Source: Mariniphaga sp964624645
GTDB taxonomy: Bacteria > Bacteroidota > Bacteroidia > Bacteroidales > Prolixibacteraceae
NCBI GenBank assembly: GCA_964624645.1
Contig: CAZVAD010000002.1
Span: 1 to 64,000 of the forward strand
DNA length: 64,000 nt
Reading direction: 5' to 3'
The notes under the pieces are model-generated. The model had not been told where the DNA came from. It did not search any database and saw only the letters and a program-made list of their open reading frames with translations. Numbering within the stretch: the stretch's first letter is position 1; each line of letters starts with the position of its first letter. A program made the position numbers and the translations under genes. Shown in pieces: positions 45,184 through 54,414 of the stretch.

Positions 45184-45360
45184 TGCCGGATGTCTTCAAA
45201 AAATTTTCGGCTAAAATAATCCCTTCTGCCTGCATTTGCAGTACAATTCACAGGATTTTATGAACATACCTTCGTGAATATCGCAGTTCTGCTCTTTTTA
45301 ATTCAGGATATTTCCCTGTCCGATTTAATAAAATTGTATTTTTGGTTAAAATCATTGGAT

Positions 45361-45843
45361 ATGCAAACGAACGAATTACGGATTTTGGTATTTGAGTACG
45401 ATAAACCGGAAGATTTGCCCGAGGCGGATCAAAGACTGATTCTGGCAGCCCGGGAGGCATCAAAAAACGCTTATGCACCCTATTCCCGTTTTCATGTCGG
45501 CGCTGCCATTGCTTTGGCAAACGATGAAATTATTACAGGGAACAATCAGGAAAATGCCGCTTCTCCTATCGGGTTGTGCGCCGAGCGCGTAGCTCTTTTT
45601 TATGCCAACGCCAACAATCCTGAAATTGCGGTGCGGGCCATTGCAGTTACTGCATCAGGCAGCAACGGACTGGTTGAACAACCTGTCAGGCCGTGCGGCT
45701 CATGCCGCCAGGCGCTCATGGAAACGGAAGTGAGGTTCCGGCAGCCTATTCGGATTATTTTGGACGGGAAACAGAAAATTCAGGTTTTTGAAGGGGTGGA
45801 AAGCCTGCTGCCGTTTGCATTTAAACCGGAATCACTGGACTGA
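45361..45843 (+). CDS. cdd: Cytidine deaminase
   Basis: A 160-residue zinc enzyme that deaminates cytidine and deoxycytidine for pyrimidine salvage. SRFHVGAAIAL is the substrate-binding strand, GLCAERVAL has the zinc Cys and catalytic Glu, and RPCGSCRQALME the other two zinc Cys. The ATG at 45361 fits the family. The last 23 bp overlap the convergent pseudouridine synthase gene. Confidence 0.94.
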   Translation: MQTNELRILVFEYDKPEDLPEADQRLILAAREASKNAYAPYSRFHVGAAIALANDEIITGNNQENAASPIGLCAERVALFYANANNPEIAVRAIAVTASGSNGLVEQPVRPCGSCRQALMETEVRFRQPIRIILDGKQKIQVFEGVESLLPFAFKPESLD

Positions 45844-46531
45844 ACCGGTTCTCGCGGAACAGTTTGATGTATTCATTCCAGACTTTATCCTCAGGCGGTT
45901 CGGCAATAATGACAATCGGTGTCTTTTTCACCGGATGAATGAATTCCAGCTTTCGTGCATGCAGGTGGATTCCCCGGTATTTATTCGGACGGGGATAGCC
46001 ATATTTCACATCGCCCCTGATTCTGAGTTTTATCATTCCCAATTGCACCCTAATCTGATGATGTCTTCCTGTATATAGCTCAATCTCAAGAAGGTGATTA
46101 TTTTTCAAGCTGGCTACATGGCGATAAGTCAGCCGGGCGTATTTTGCCATGTAGGTTCCTTTGGGGTACGCATAGCTTTTATTTTTTTCCTGATTTTTTT
46201 TCAGGTAATGCTCTATGGTGTCGGTGTGTTTTGGCGGACGGTTGTCCACAACCGCCCAGTAAGTTTTGGTGATGGAATCGCGCTCCGAAAACATTTTATT
46301 AAGCCTGTCCAGCGCCTTGCCGGTTTTAGCCAAAAGCACTATTCCGCTGGTCGGACGGTCGAGCCGGTGGGGTAAGCCAACAAAGACATTCCCGGGTTTA
46401 TTGTATTTTTCCTTCAGATAATCCTTTATCTCATCAACAATTGTCCGCTCCCTGGTAATGTCGGACTGCACCAGCTCTCCGCAGGCCTTATTCACAGCAA
46501 TAATATGATTATCTTCGTAAAGTATTTCCAC
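45821..46531 (-). CDS. RluA-family pseudouridine synthase
   Basis: A 236-residue enzyme that isomerises uridine to pseudouridine in RNA. PHRLDRPTSGIVLLAKT contains the catalytic Asp, followed by KTYWAVV and LYTGRHHQIRVQLG. No S4 domain is present. The start is GTG at 46531, as no upstream ATG keeps the frame. Target (rRNA or tRNA) is not readable from sequence. Confidence 0.9.
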   Translation of the reverse strand: MEILYEDNHIIAVNKACGELVQSDITRERTIVDEIKDYLKEKYNKPGNVFVGLPHRLDRPTSGIVLLAKTGKALDRLNKMFSERDSITKTYWAVVDNRPPKHTDTIEHYLKKNQEKNKSYAYPKGTYMAKYARLTYRHVASLKNNHLLEIELYTGRHHQIRVQLGMIKLRIRGDVKYGYPRPNKYRGIHLHARKLEFIHPVKKTPIVIIAEPPEDKVWNEYIKLFRENRFSPVIPV

Positions 46532-46566
46532 TGTCAGGTATTATCCTTTCTAAAACTGTTTCAAAA

Positions 46567-47382
46567 TCAGTACTGTTCTCTCTCGTTGGGGAATTTCATG
46601 GTTTTGACGTCTTCGATATAATTGCTTACAGCGCCTTTTATTTCTGCCGCAAGATTATGGTACCGCCGTAAAAATCGGGGTGAAAACTGCTGTGTAATTC
46701 CCAGTAAATCATGAACAACCAGCACCTGCCCGTCAACTCCGGAACCAGCGCCAATGCCGATGATTGGTATTTTAAGCTCGCCGGCGACCTGCGCTCCAAG
46801 TTTAGCCGGAATTTTTTCCAGCACAATACCGAAACAACCCGCCTCTTCCAGCAGCCGGGCATCCGACAATAGCTTTTCCGCCTCTTCCTCCTCTTTTGCC
46901 CGCACCGTGTAGGTACCGAACTTATGAATGGATTGGGGCATCAGCCCAAGATGGCCCATCACGGGAATGCCAGCTGACAAAATCCGGTGAACCGATTCAA
47001 TAATTTCCGAGCCGCCTTCCAGCTTAACCGCATCGGCAGCAGTCTCCTTCATAATCCGGATGGCTGAATCAATGGCTTTGCGGGAGTTTCCCTGGTAGGT
47101 GCCAAAAGGCAGGTCAACCACAACAAGCGCCCGTTTTACTGCCCTCACCACAGACTGGCCATGATAAATCATGTGCTCCAAAGTGATGGGCAGCGTAGTT
47201 TCATACCCTGCCATAACGTTAGATGCAGAGTCGCCGACTAAAATTACATCAATGCCGGCTTCATCAACCAACATGGCCATGCTGTAGTCATAAGCAGTCA
47301 GCATAGTGATTTTCTCGCTGCGGAGTTTCATCTCCGACAACCGGTGGGTGGTTACTTTTCTCAGCTCGTTGTGTACTGACAT
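46567..47382 (-). CDS. panB: 3-methyl-2-oxobutanoate hydroxymethyltransferase
   Basis: A 271-residue cytoplasmic enzyme that makes ketopantoate in pantothenate/CoA synthesis, using methylene-THF. Motifs: ITMLTAYDYSMAMLVDEAGID, ILVGDSASNVMAGY (metal Asp), VVDLPFGTYQ, AVKLEGG, PVMGHLGLMPQS and IGIGAGSGVDGQVLVVHD. Length is normal. It lies 35 bp upstream of the pseudouridine synthase gene on the same strand; an operon is plausible. Confidence 0.96.
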   Translation of the reverse strand: MSVHNELRKVTTHRLSEMKLRSEKITMLTAYDYSMAMLVDEAGIDVILVGDSASNVMAGYETTLPITLEHMIYHGQSVVRAVKRALVVVDLPFGTYQGNSRKAIDSAIRIMKETAADAVKLEGGSEIIESVHRILSAGIPVMGHLGLMPQSIHKFGTYTVRAKEEEEAEKLLSDARLLEEAGCFGIVLEKIPAKLGAQVAGELKIPIIGIGAGSGVDGQVLVVHDLLGITQQFSPRFLRRYHNLAAEIKGAVSNYIEDVKTMKFPNEREQY

Positions 47383-47550
47383 TTTTCGTTTATTAATGAT
47401 TCATCCGCAAAATTAGCCAAAAGTTTTGCCTTCGCAAAATAGCGAAAGCTAACCGCGGCAACCGCAGTTGTACCGCACATTGCTCCAATAAAATGACCGG
47501 TTTATGCTTCCGGGACACAAAATGAATATTGCTTTCTGCCGGGGCAGGTA

Positions 47551-48663
47551 TTAAATCCGCAGGAAAATTTTCTTTTTGTACATATAGTAAAGGATTGACC
47601 AGCTGACGGCAATCCTTCCGATGACCAGAACAATATTTCCGCCTGACTCGCTCATCATGTTTGCCAGCCAGCCAACAAAAAATTCACCGATGCGCCCGGG
47701 GTCTCCCATGCGTGAAAAGAGGTAAATAAAAATTGAATTCATCCCGATGACCGTGAAGAAAAACGCCCATTTTCTATATCCGAAGTGGTCAATAATCATA
47801 TAGAAAAACGCCAGCAGCATAAAGCTGATCCCGCCGGTCAGCAGATTGAACGTTGATGTCCAGCACTTTTTGATAATCGGATAAAAAGTGGAAAATGCCA
47901 GGGCGAGCACAACGGCTGCTGCCCCCGCGGCAAGAAGGTAACCTATCTTCTGCCAGTCGGTGGATTTTTGGCTGCGGAGAATACTCCCCGCAAAAGTACC
48001 CATCAGCGTGATGCCTGTTGCAGAAATGCTGCACAGGATTCCTTCAGGGTCGTAGATGGTGTTATTGAGCCTTCCGGGCAGCAGCATCCGGTCGATGTAT
48101 CCGTTGATGCAACCTTCGGGCGTAAGGACGCCTGCACCGATGCCGGGAACAGGAATCAGCAACTGAATGATTCCGATGCCTGTCAGAATGCCGGCAAACC
48201 AAATCAGGCGGCTGCGAACTGATTTCGTATAAATGACAATGATGGCAGCCAAAAAATAGGCAATCCCAATCTGCCCTAAAACGCTGGCAATCCGCCCGTT
48301 TTCAAAACCATTGCGAAAGGTGCCGTTGTAGAGTATTCCCAACAGGATTAACAGGACGCCCCGCTTCAATGCTTTCAGAAAAAGCTTTTGCCGCGGCACA
48401 TTATTCTCAATTTTAGATGTGACGGAGAGCGGGATGGCCACCCCCGAAATAAACATGAAAAGCGGAAAAATAAGGTCATAGAACCGGAATCCTTCCCAGC
48501 TCACATGGTGCATCTGTGTTTCGAGCCAGTTGGGTCCCGTGAATTGGGATATTGCAACCACCAGCGCACTGCCGCCGGTTATCCAGAACATGTCAAATCC
48601 GCGGAGTGCATCCAGCGAGTGAAGCCGTTTTTGCGGCTCTGTCCGTAATGATTTTGTTGTCAT
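47551..48663 (-). CDS. DUF5009/HGSNAT-like membrane acyltransferase
   Basis: A 370-residue inner-membrane protein with about ten hydrophobic segments. The N-terminal RLHSLDALRGFDMFWI and FPLFMFISGVAIPLS stretches are typical of the DUF5009/NagX family, related to heparan-alpha-glucosaminide N-acetyltransferase. Members are thought to acetylate amino sugars across a membrane, which would agree with the amino-sugar genes elsewhere in the window; the actual substrate is unproven. Confidence 0.82.
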   Translation of the reverse strand: MTTKSLRTEPQKRLHSLDALRGFDMFWITGGSALVVAISQFTGPNWLETQMHHVSWEGFRFYDLIFPLFMFISGVAIPLSVTSKIENNVPRQKLFLKALKRGVLLILLGILYNGTFRNGFENGRIASVLGQIGIAYFLAAIIVIYTKSVRSRLIWFAGILTGIGIIQLLIPVPGIGAGVLTPEGCINGYIDRMLLPGRLNNTIYDPEGILCSISATGITLMGTFAGSILRSQKSTDWQKIGYLLAAGAAAVVLALAFSTFYPIIKKCWTSTFNLLTGGISFMLLAFFYMIIDHFGYRKWAFFFTVIGMNSIFIYLFSRMGDPGRIGEFFVGWLANMMSESGGNIVLVIGRIAVSWSILYYMYKKKIFLRI

Positions 48664-48863
48664 CTGTTTTAATTTATTGAGTGGCGAAAGTAGAAATTTT
48701 TCAGAAAATAATCCAATAAAAAGTCAGCTGTTTCCCCGGAAAACCATATTAATACCAAAGTCTCGGTAACCGGTAATGACATTGCCCTACCAGACCTGAT
48801 TATTTTCTTGTTTCATGGGAAAATGCACCGGATGGGCTGAAAGCATATTCAACATCTTAGAAA

Positions 48864-50245
48864 TCAAATATTTTCATCCATCAAAAACCGGTGCGAGATA
48901 AACCGGACGGGGTACCACGATGCANNNNNNNNNNNNNNNNNNNNNNNNNNNNNNNNNNNNNNNNNNNNNNNNNNNNNNNNNNNNNNNNNNNNNNNNNNNN
49001 NNNNNNNNNNNNNNNNNNNNNNNNATTTTCATCCATCAAAAACCGGTGCGAGATAAACCGGACGGGGTACCACGATGCAATAAATCCGATTCCCAAAACA
49101 ATGCCGAGAATCAGCAGGATGTCCGACAAAATGATTTGTACGGGATATGCCGTGATGATAAATGAACCGGCGCCGGGAAGTGTAACCAGTTCAAACCGGA
49201 TCTGAAGCCAGCACACAAAAATTCCGAGAGCCGAGCCGATTAAAGCGCCGAAAAGTGAAATGAGCCAGCCTTCAAACAGAAAAATTCTGCGGATCAGTTT
49301 TGAGTCTGCTCCCATGCTGCGCAAAATAAACAAGTCCTCTTTCTTGTCGATAATCAGCATGGAAAGGCTTCCTAGCATATTAAAAGAAGCGACAATCAAA
49401 ATGAAAACCAGAATAAAATAGGAAGCCCATTTTTCTGATTTCATGGTTTTGAAAATCATGTCATGCTGCTGGTATTTATTTTTCACCCGGAACGAATCTC
49501 CTAAAATTTCCTGAATCTGCTTCTGCAATTTTTTAGGATTGGTGCCGCGGTCAATGCCTAACTCCACCGCAGAAACCTTGTTTTCGCTTTCAAAAAGCCG
49601 GGAAGCAAAGTGATAAGGCACAATCATGTATTTGGAATCGATCTCTTCGAGAACTGAAAATACGCCTGCCGGAAAAATATAGTCAAAATTGAGCGAACGC
49701 GCCGGATTGATGGAAGTCTGGCGGCCTTTTTTCGGGACAAAAATGCGGATGGGATCCACAAAAGAGAGCCCCAGTCCAAGATTATAGGCCACGCCCTGCC
49801 CCACAACAGCATAGTCAGTTCCGTCATCCTGCAGCATGAAAATACCGTCGATAATCAGCGTGTCAATGCTTGTGTAGTCCGGGTAATTGGACGGAACGCC
49901 TTTCACAATGGCAGGATACTGCTGGTCGCCATATTTGAGCAGAGCCGTCTCTTCGATCACTTCAGCATAATGTGAAACACCTGTAAGCTTTTGAATTTCA
50001 GCAAATGAGCCGTCGGAAGGCGAAAACATTTTCCCGTGTGCAGCGGTGATTTTCAGGTCGGGATCAAAGTTACTGAAGAATGTTTCTATCAGGCCGTTAA
50101 ACCCGTTGAAAACGGAAAGCACGATGACCAGCGCCATGGTCCCCACGATAATACCTGCCACGGAAATGCCGGAAATGATGTTGATGATGTTTTGTTTCTT
50201 TTTCGAAAACAAATACCTGAGCGCTATGAAAAGTGATAAATTCAA
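48864..50245 (-). CDS. LolC/LolE-like ABC transporter permease (split by false gap)
   Basis: An inner-membrane permease of the FtsX/MacB-PCD superfamily, related to lipoprotein-release permeases. One N-terminal helix (~22-45), a periplasmic domain (~60-260) and three C-terminal helices are visible; LRSMGADSKLIRRIFLFEGW is the cytoplasmic coupling helix. The gene contains the 100-N run 48925-49024. Because the ends around it are an identical 55-bp sequence, merging them gives an uninterrupted 408-residue protein ending in FLMDENI and a TGA at 48864-48866. The start is TTG at 50245; the first in-frame ATG is 36 codons in. rbfA is just upstream, an arrangement I recall from other Bacteroidota. 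Confidence 0.87.
48925..49024. other. Assembly gap 3 (100 N), probably false
   Basis: A 100-N run with the same 55 bp on both sides (48870-48924 and 49025-49079). See findings. Confidence 0.97.
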
Positions 50246-50278
50246 TTCGTTGTCTGAAAGATATTATTTGGGAAAAAT

Positions 50279-50623
50279 CTATTTATGCAGCAGATTATCA
50301 ATATTTTCAATATAATCCAGGCTGTCGTCGATATAAAATTCAAGCTCGGGAATAATCCGGACGCTTTTACCAATCCGCCGCCCCAGTTCCCCACGGATTG
50401 ATTTCCCGCCGAGCCGAATTTCACTCAATATTTCTTCTGCGAATGATGAAGGATAGATGCTCAGGTAAATCCGTGCGATTCCCATATCTTTTGTCACCCG
50501 CACAATGGAGACGCTGATGAGCTTTCCGTTGAATTTCGTTTTGTTCAGTTGCAGTATAATATCGGCAATTTCGCGCTGAATAAGCCGCGAAACTTTATTT
50601 TGTCTTGTGGTGAATTGTTCCAT
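50279..50623 (-). CDS. rbfA: Ribosome-binding factor A
   Basis: A 114-residue KH-like protein needed for 30S subunit maturation and 16S 5' end processing. TRQNKVSRLIQREIADIIL, VSIVRVTKDMGIARIYLSI, RGELGRRIGKSVRIIPELEFYIDDS are the family signatures, and the length is usual. The permease gene begins 33 bp downstream, so the two are probably cotranscribed. Confidence 0.95.
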   Translation of the reverse strand: MEQFTTRQNKVSRLIQREIADIILQLNKTKFNGKLISVSIVRVTKDMGIARIYLSIYPSSFAEEILSEIRLGGKSIRGELGRRIGKSVRIIPELEFYIDDSLDYIENIDNLLHK

Positions 50624-50753
50624 AACCTTAATTGTTTTGGGTTTTTAAATGGTTCAAAATTAAGGAAAAAAATTGTGGTTGTCTGATAAAATCAGCAGTT
50701 TGTGTCTGAGTGATCAGAAAATTTGCTTTAATTACAAACCCGGGCAATCGTTT

Positions 50754-50783
50754 TCTGTTCTTTAATGAGAACCGGTATCTTTA
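50754..50783 (+). promoter_or_regulatory. Candidate promoter for the ABC exporter gene
   Basis: TCTG at 50754-50757 and TATCTTTA at 50776-50783 with an 18-nt spacer differ from TTTG-N18-TAnnTTTG at one position in each box. The expected transcript would start about 95 nt before the ATG at 50886. Confidence 0.4.
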
Positions 50784-50885
50784 CACGCACTTTCTTTCCT
50801 GATGCAGCGCTAAAAGCCTGTCGGATAATGAAAAAAATTCTTTAGCATTGTTTTTGCTAAGCAAAGGCCGAAAAATATTTTAAGC

Positions 50886-52685
50886 ATGAATCTGAAACAA
50901 TTATTCAGGGCGCTGATGCCCTATGTGAAACCTTATAAATGGCTGGTTATTACCGCACTGCTATTGACCCTGGTCGGTTCTTTCACCGCTCAGGTGAATG
51001 CACTTGTGCTCAGATACACGGTGGATGAAGTGAATAATCTGGTGGAATCAGGTAAAGGACTGACAGCCGGACTGTATGTTTTAACCACAATCAGTATCAT
51101 TTTGCTGGTCAAGGAATTGCTGAATGTGCTCATCACCTTCGCCCAGAAACTGTATGGGGAAAAACTCCGGATCTACGTTTCCCGAGACATGGCAGATGAA
51201 GTGGTGGAGAAAATACTTTCCTATAAACTGGCATTCTACTCTTCTTCGGATAACGAATCCGGGAAACTCCAAACCCGTATAGACCGCGGGATTTCAAGTA
51301 TCACCCGGCTGGTGAAGGATTTTTTCATCAGCATTCTGCCGCTGTTTGCCAATGCGCTGCTGGCATTGATTTTAATGTTCAATGCCAACTTCTGGGTCGG
51401 ATTTGTAGGGCTGGCAACCATTCCCGTTTATGTTCTTATTGCCACCCGTCAGGCCACTGTCCTCAGCGGATGGCGCCGGAGAATGCGCTATTTCAGGGAA
51501 ACGAAAAACCAGGGAATCATCAATATCATTCAGTCCATCAATGTCATAAAGTCTTTTAACAGGGAACAAATTGAATGGAAAAAACAGTCTGAGATACAAT
51601 ATGATATAACAGAGAATCAACTGAGTATCCAAAAAACCGGCTATCTTTTCAGCGGTGTTAAAATTTTTGTGGAGCAGATTGGCGTGGTGGCGATTATCAT
51701 ACTGACTGCCTATTTTGTGCTGAAAGGGGAGATGACGATAGGGATGATTATGTTTCACATCATGCTGTTCAACAACGTGAAGGCTCCAATCGGACAGCTT
51801 CACATGATTTTTGATGAAATGAACGATGCGCTGATCTATTCTGAAAGCTTTTTTGAAATTCTGAAAGCGGAACATGAAATTGAACCTTCCGGGAACTATA
51901 AACCGGAAAAAATTCACGGACTGTTTGAGCTGAAAGACGTCAGCTTCACCTACCCCAACGGCACACAGGCGCTTCACAATGTCGATATGAAAATAAAGCC
52001 CGGCAGAATTACTGCATTTGTCGGATTGAGCGGCGCAGGAAAAAGCACGGTCATCAATCTGTTGGATAAATTCTACGAGCCCGGTTCAGGTGAAATCCTG
52101 CTGGATGGCGTGCCGCTCCGGGAGTATGACACGAAATTTGTAAGGGAAAATATCGGGCTGGTTTTGCAGAAAAATCACATTTTCAGCGGAAGTATCGAAG
52201 ACAATATCCGCTATGGCAAACCCGGCGCAAGCCCTGAAGAAATCTGCGAAGCAGCGCGCAAGGCCTATATCTATGACCAGATCATGGAGCTGCCGCATCA
52301 ATTTGAGACCAATGCGCTGGAGCTGTCCGGCGGGCAGCAGCAACGACTGGCCATTGCCCGGATGTTCCTTAAAAATCCGCCAATCATTTTCTTAGATGAG
52401 CCTACCGCCAGCCTGGATGCCATTGCCACCGAGCAGATAAAAAACAGCCTGGATGCCATCAAAAAAGACCGCACCGTGATTATTATCTCCCACAGTATTT
52501 CGCAAATCATTGATTCGGACTGCATCTATTCCCTGCAGAACGGACGGGTTATAGAAGGCGGAACACATGAAGACATCTACGAGCAAAACGGTGTGTATAA
52601 AGATATTTTTGATGCCATGGCCCGCAGCCTGAATATCGACAAAATTGCCAAAACCTATGACGAAAAAGAGATGGTAAATGAGTAG
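50886..52685 (+). CDS. ABC exporter, fused permease and ATPase
   Basis: A 599-residue type I ABC half-transporter. Six N-terminal helices occupy ~15-315. The ATPase domain has Walker A GLSGAGKST (~380), the Q-loop QKNHIFSGSIEDNIRYG, signature LSGGQQQRLAIARM, Walker B PIIFLDEPTASLDA and the switch His in VIIISHSIS. It should work as a homodimer exporting lipid, peptide or drug-like substrates; the substrate is unknown. Monocistronic, converging on the baeRF3 gene. Confidence 0.93.
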   Translation: MNLKQLFRALMPYVKPYKWLVITALLLTLVGSFTAQVNALVLRYTVDEVNNLVESGKGLTAGLYVLTTISIILLVKELLNVLITFAQKLYGEKLRIYVSRDMADEVVEKILSYKLAFYSSSDNESGKLQTRIDRGISSITRLVKDFFISILPLFANALLALILMFNANFWVGFVGLATIPVYVLIATRQATVLSGWRRRMRYFRETKNQGIINIIQSINVIKSFNREQIEWKKQSEIQYDITENQLSIQKTGYLFSGVKIFVEQIGVVAIIILTAYFVLKGEMTIGMIMFHIMLFNNVKAPIGQLHMIFDEMNDALIYSESFFEILKAEHEIEPSGNYKPEKIHGLFELKDVSFTYPNGTQALHNVDMKIKPGRITAFVGLSGAGKSTVINLLDKFYEPGSGEILLDGVPLREYDTKFVRENIGLVLQKNHIFSGSIEDNIRYGKPGASPEEICEAARKAYIYDQIMELPHQFETNALELSGGQQQRLAIARMFLKNPPIIFLDEPTASLDAIATEQIKNSLDAIKKDRTVIIISHSISQIIDSDCIYSLQNGRVIEGGTHEDIYEQNGVYKDIFDAMARSLNIDKIAKTYDEKEMVNE

Positions 52686-52712
52686 GAAACTGAAGACTTT
52701 GTCTTTAAATCC

Positions 52713-53786
52713 CTAATAGCGTGTTATTGCGCCAAAACCATCAAATTTTGGTAATTCACCCTTAGGCAGAAATACCACGTCGCCACCAAAATCCATGTTG
52801 GCTTCAATCATTTCGTCGTAAATATCGTCAACCACACCTTTTACGTTTCTTTGGCTTTCAGGCACCAGCGTGATTTTGTTTTTTTCCATCAGACCGGGCT
52901 GGAAAAGATTTTCTTCAATGAACAAAGTTTGGACTTTGCCTTGAAAAATAGCCTGCCAGATATCATTCACATCGCTTAAAAAATTGCCGGAGCCAACTGC
53001 CTTCTTCAACTCTTCCTTTCTTGCATGATTCTTTTCAATGGAATATTTCTGCAAAATCTCCCAGGCTTCATCAACAATGTGATGCGCTTTTGCTTCCAGA
53101 CTACTCTGGTTCAAAAACACATCAAAAATACTTTGCTTTTGATCGGCAATTTTCAGGTACTCATAATAATTTGACTCTTCCGTACAAATCATAACCGGAA
53201 GGGGATTTTCCTTTCTGACCTTATTCACTTCCTTGTCTATACGGTTGAAAAATTCAGCGAGCAGGTTGGTTTGGCGGGGTGCATTGGACTGCTCAGCTCT
53301 GTTGGTGGAATAAAATTTTGTATTTAAAATCGGAAAAGGCTCTCCAATTTCGGCCACCACTTTATCGTTGAATGCTTCAATGAGCCTTGCTTTTTGCTTG
53401 CCAAGCACAAGAATATAGTAGTTTGTGTTCAGGTGAATTGCCCTGAGAAGATCGCGGGTTGCAAAAGTATCATCAATAACTACCCGCTCTTCCACCGAAA
53501 CAGGCAGCCTGACAAATTCCGCAATATCTTCATTGACAAAAAGAATCAGACTTTCAAGATTATAGTTGTGGTCAATTTGAGCTTCCAGATTTAACAGGCG
53601 CTGAACCAATTGCTGTGCATCGCGTTTGCTCTCGTCTGCAAAAAGCCTGCTTTCCGCCTCTTTTATCAGATTTTTTAAAGCGATAGGGTCTTTTTTGTTA
53701 TCCGGGCTTGTTCTGTGTGTGTTCAAAATTATTGTAATACAATTTTCCGAGATGGCATCCCTAAGCCTTTTAAGTGTAGTTTTCAT
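52713..53786 (-). CDS. baeRF3 family protein (eRF1-like release-factor relative)
   Basis: A 357-residue cytoplasmic protein starting MKTTLKRLRDAISENCITIIL. The layout (N-terminal domain with TIILNTHRTSPDNKKDPIALKNL, a middle domain with LLRAIHLNTNYYILVLGKQKARLIEAF, and a C-terminal Pelota-like domain with VDDIYDEMIEANMDFGGDVVFLPKGEL) matches bacterial archaeo-eukaryotic release factor family 3. No GGQ hydrolysis motif is seen. Roles in ribosome rescue or stress have been proposed for these families, not proven. The ATG at 53786 is preferred; the frame remains open to 53903. Confidence 0.8.
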   Translation of the reverse strand: MKTTLKRLRDAISENCITIILNTHRTSPDNKKDPIALKNLIKEAESRLFADESKRDAQQLVQRLLNLEAQIDHNYNLESLILFVNEDIAEFVRLPVSVEERVVIDDTFATRDLLRAIHLNTNYYILVLGKQKARLIEAFNDKVVAEIGEPFPILNTKFYSTNRAEQSNAPRQTNLLAEFFNRIDKEVNKVRKENPLPVMICTEESNYYEYLKIADQKQSIFDVFLNQSSLEAKAHHIVDEAWEILQKYSIEKNHARKEELKKAVGSGNFLSDVNDIWQAIFQGKVQTLFIEENLFQPGLMEKNKITLVPESQRNVKGVVDDIYDEMIEANMDFGGDVVFLPKGELPKFDGFGAITRY

Positions 53787-54208
53787 TTTTATATCCTTTA
53801 ATTGTTGTAAAATTTTTCTGAAAGACGATTTTTTTGTCTTAGATTTTTGTTCTTTTTCTTTAAGGGTTACAAATATTTTAAAACATTGTTCAAATGACGG
53901 CAAAATATAAAAAATTTACTTAACGTGAATTCGACCTAAATAAATTACAGGCTTTTTTGGTCTATGATGTGGACAACTGCATTGACAGAAAGTTTTTACC
54001 AACAAAAGGAATACACTATAAATACTTATAATCAGTTGATTACAAAGCCATCCACTCTCCCGGAGCAGGTATGATTTATCGGATAAATATTCTTGAATTG
54101 ATCCTTGTCAAATTTGATTATTGTTCTTTTCCAGGCATAATCTTACCCCGGAGCAGCATCAGACAGTTCTTCATAATCTTCCTGGTTATTATTAAATGTA
54201 AGCCATCA

Positions 54209-54233
54209 ATAAAAGCAACTTGTTGCCTTTTAT
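54209..54233. other. Stem-loop in the gene-free region
   Basis: A 10-bp stem with one bulged C and a CTTG tetraloop. It stands alone about 180 bp upstream of the HU/SPOR gene. It could be part of an untranslated RNA or chance in AT-rich sequence. Confidence 0.35.
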
Positions 54234-54374
54234 GGAGCCATTTTCACTTTTCAAGTTGACAAATCAGTATTTTCTGAATATAAAAACTTACATATCTGAC
54301 TAGTAGATGACTTTGGAATTAATAATGTTAAAATACCTTTTGGGGTATCTGTTCATTTTTGATGAAACGAATGC

Positions 54375-54404
54375 TTTGTCTCCACAGATGTTTTACTAAT
54401 TTTA
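54375..54404 (+). promoter_or_regulatory. Promoter of the HU/SPOR gene (TTTG-N18-TAATTTTA)
   Basis: TTTG at 54375-54378 and TAATTTTA at 54397-54404 (one mismatch to TAnnTTTG), with an 18-nt spacer, the same as the promoter at 6667. It predicts a very short leader before the ATG at 54415. Confidence 0.48.
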
Positions 54405-54414
54405 CACTTATAAA

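Larger units (their letters stand above)
53787..54414. other. 628-bp region without a supportable gene
   Basis: AT-rich region between baeRF3 (minus) and the HU/SPOR gene (plus). It holds the HU/SPOR promoter near the right end, a perfect 6-bp-arm palindrome TAATCAGTTGATTA at 54029-54042, and a stem-loop at 54209-54233 (ATAAAAGCAA paired with TTG-C-CTTTTAT, loop CTTG). Frames of up to 62-94 codons exist but show no start context, family resemblance or coding-like composition. Confidence 0.6.

Noticed and set aside
48881..50245. The permease ending in residues read from plus-strand-like sequence after the N run
   Set aside because: That tail comes from reading the duplicated 55-bp end in another frame after the 100-N placeholder; collapsing the duplication gives the natural C-terminus.
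53944..54259. Small plus-strand frames (up to 62 codons) in the gene-free region
   Set aside because: No family resemblance, no promoter or start context, and strongly AT-biased composition like the surrounding non-coding sequence.
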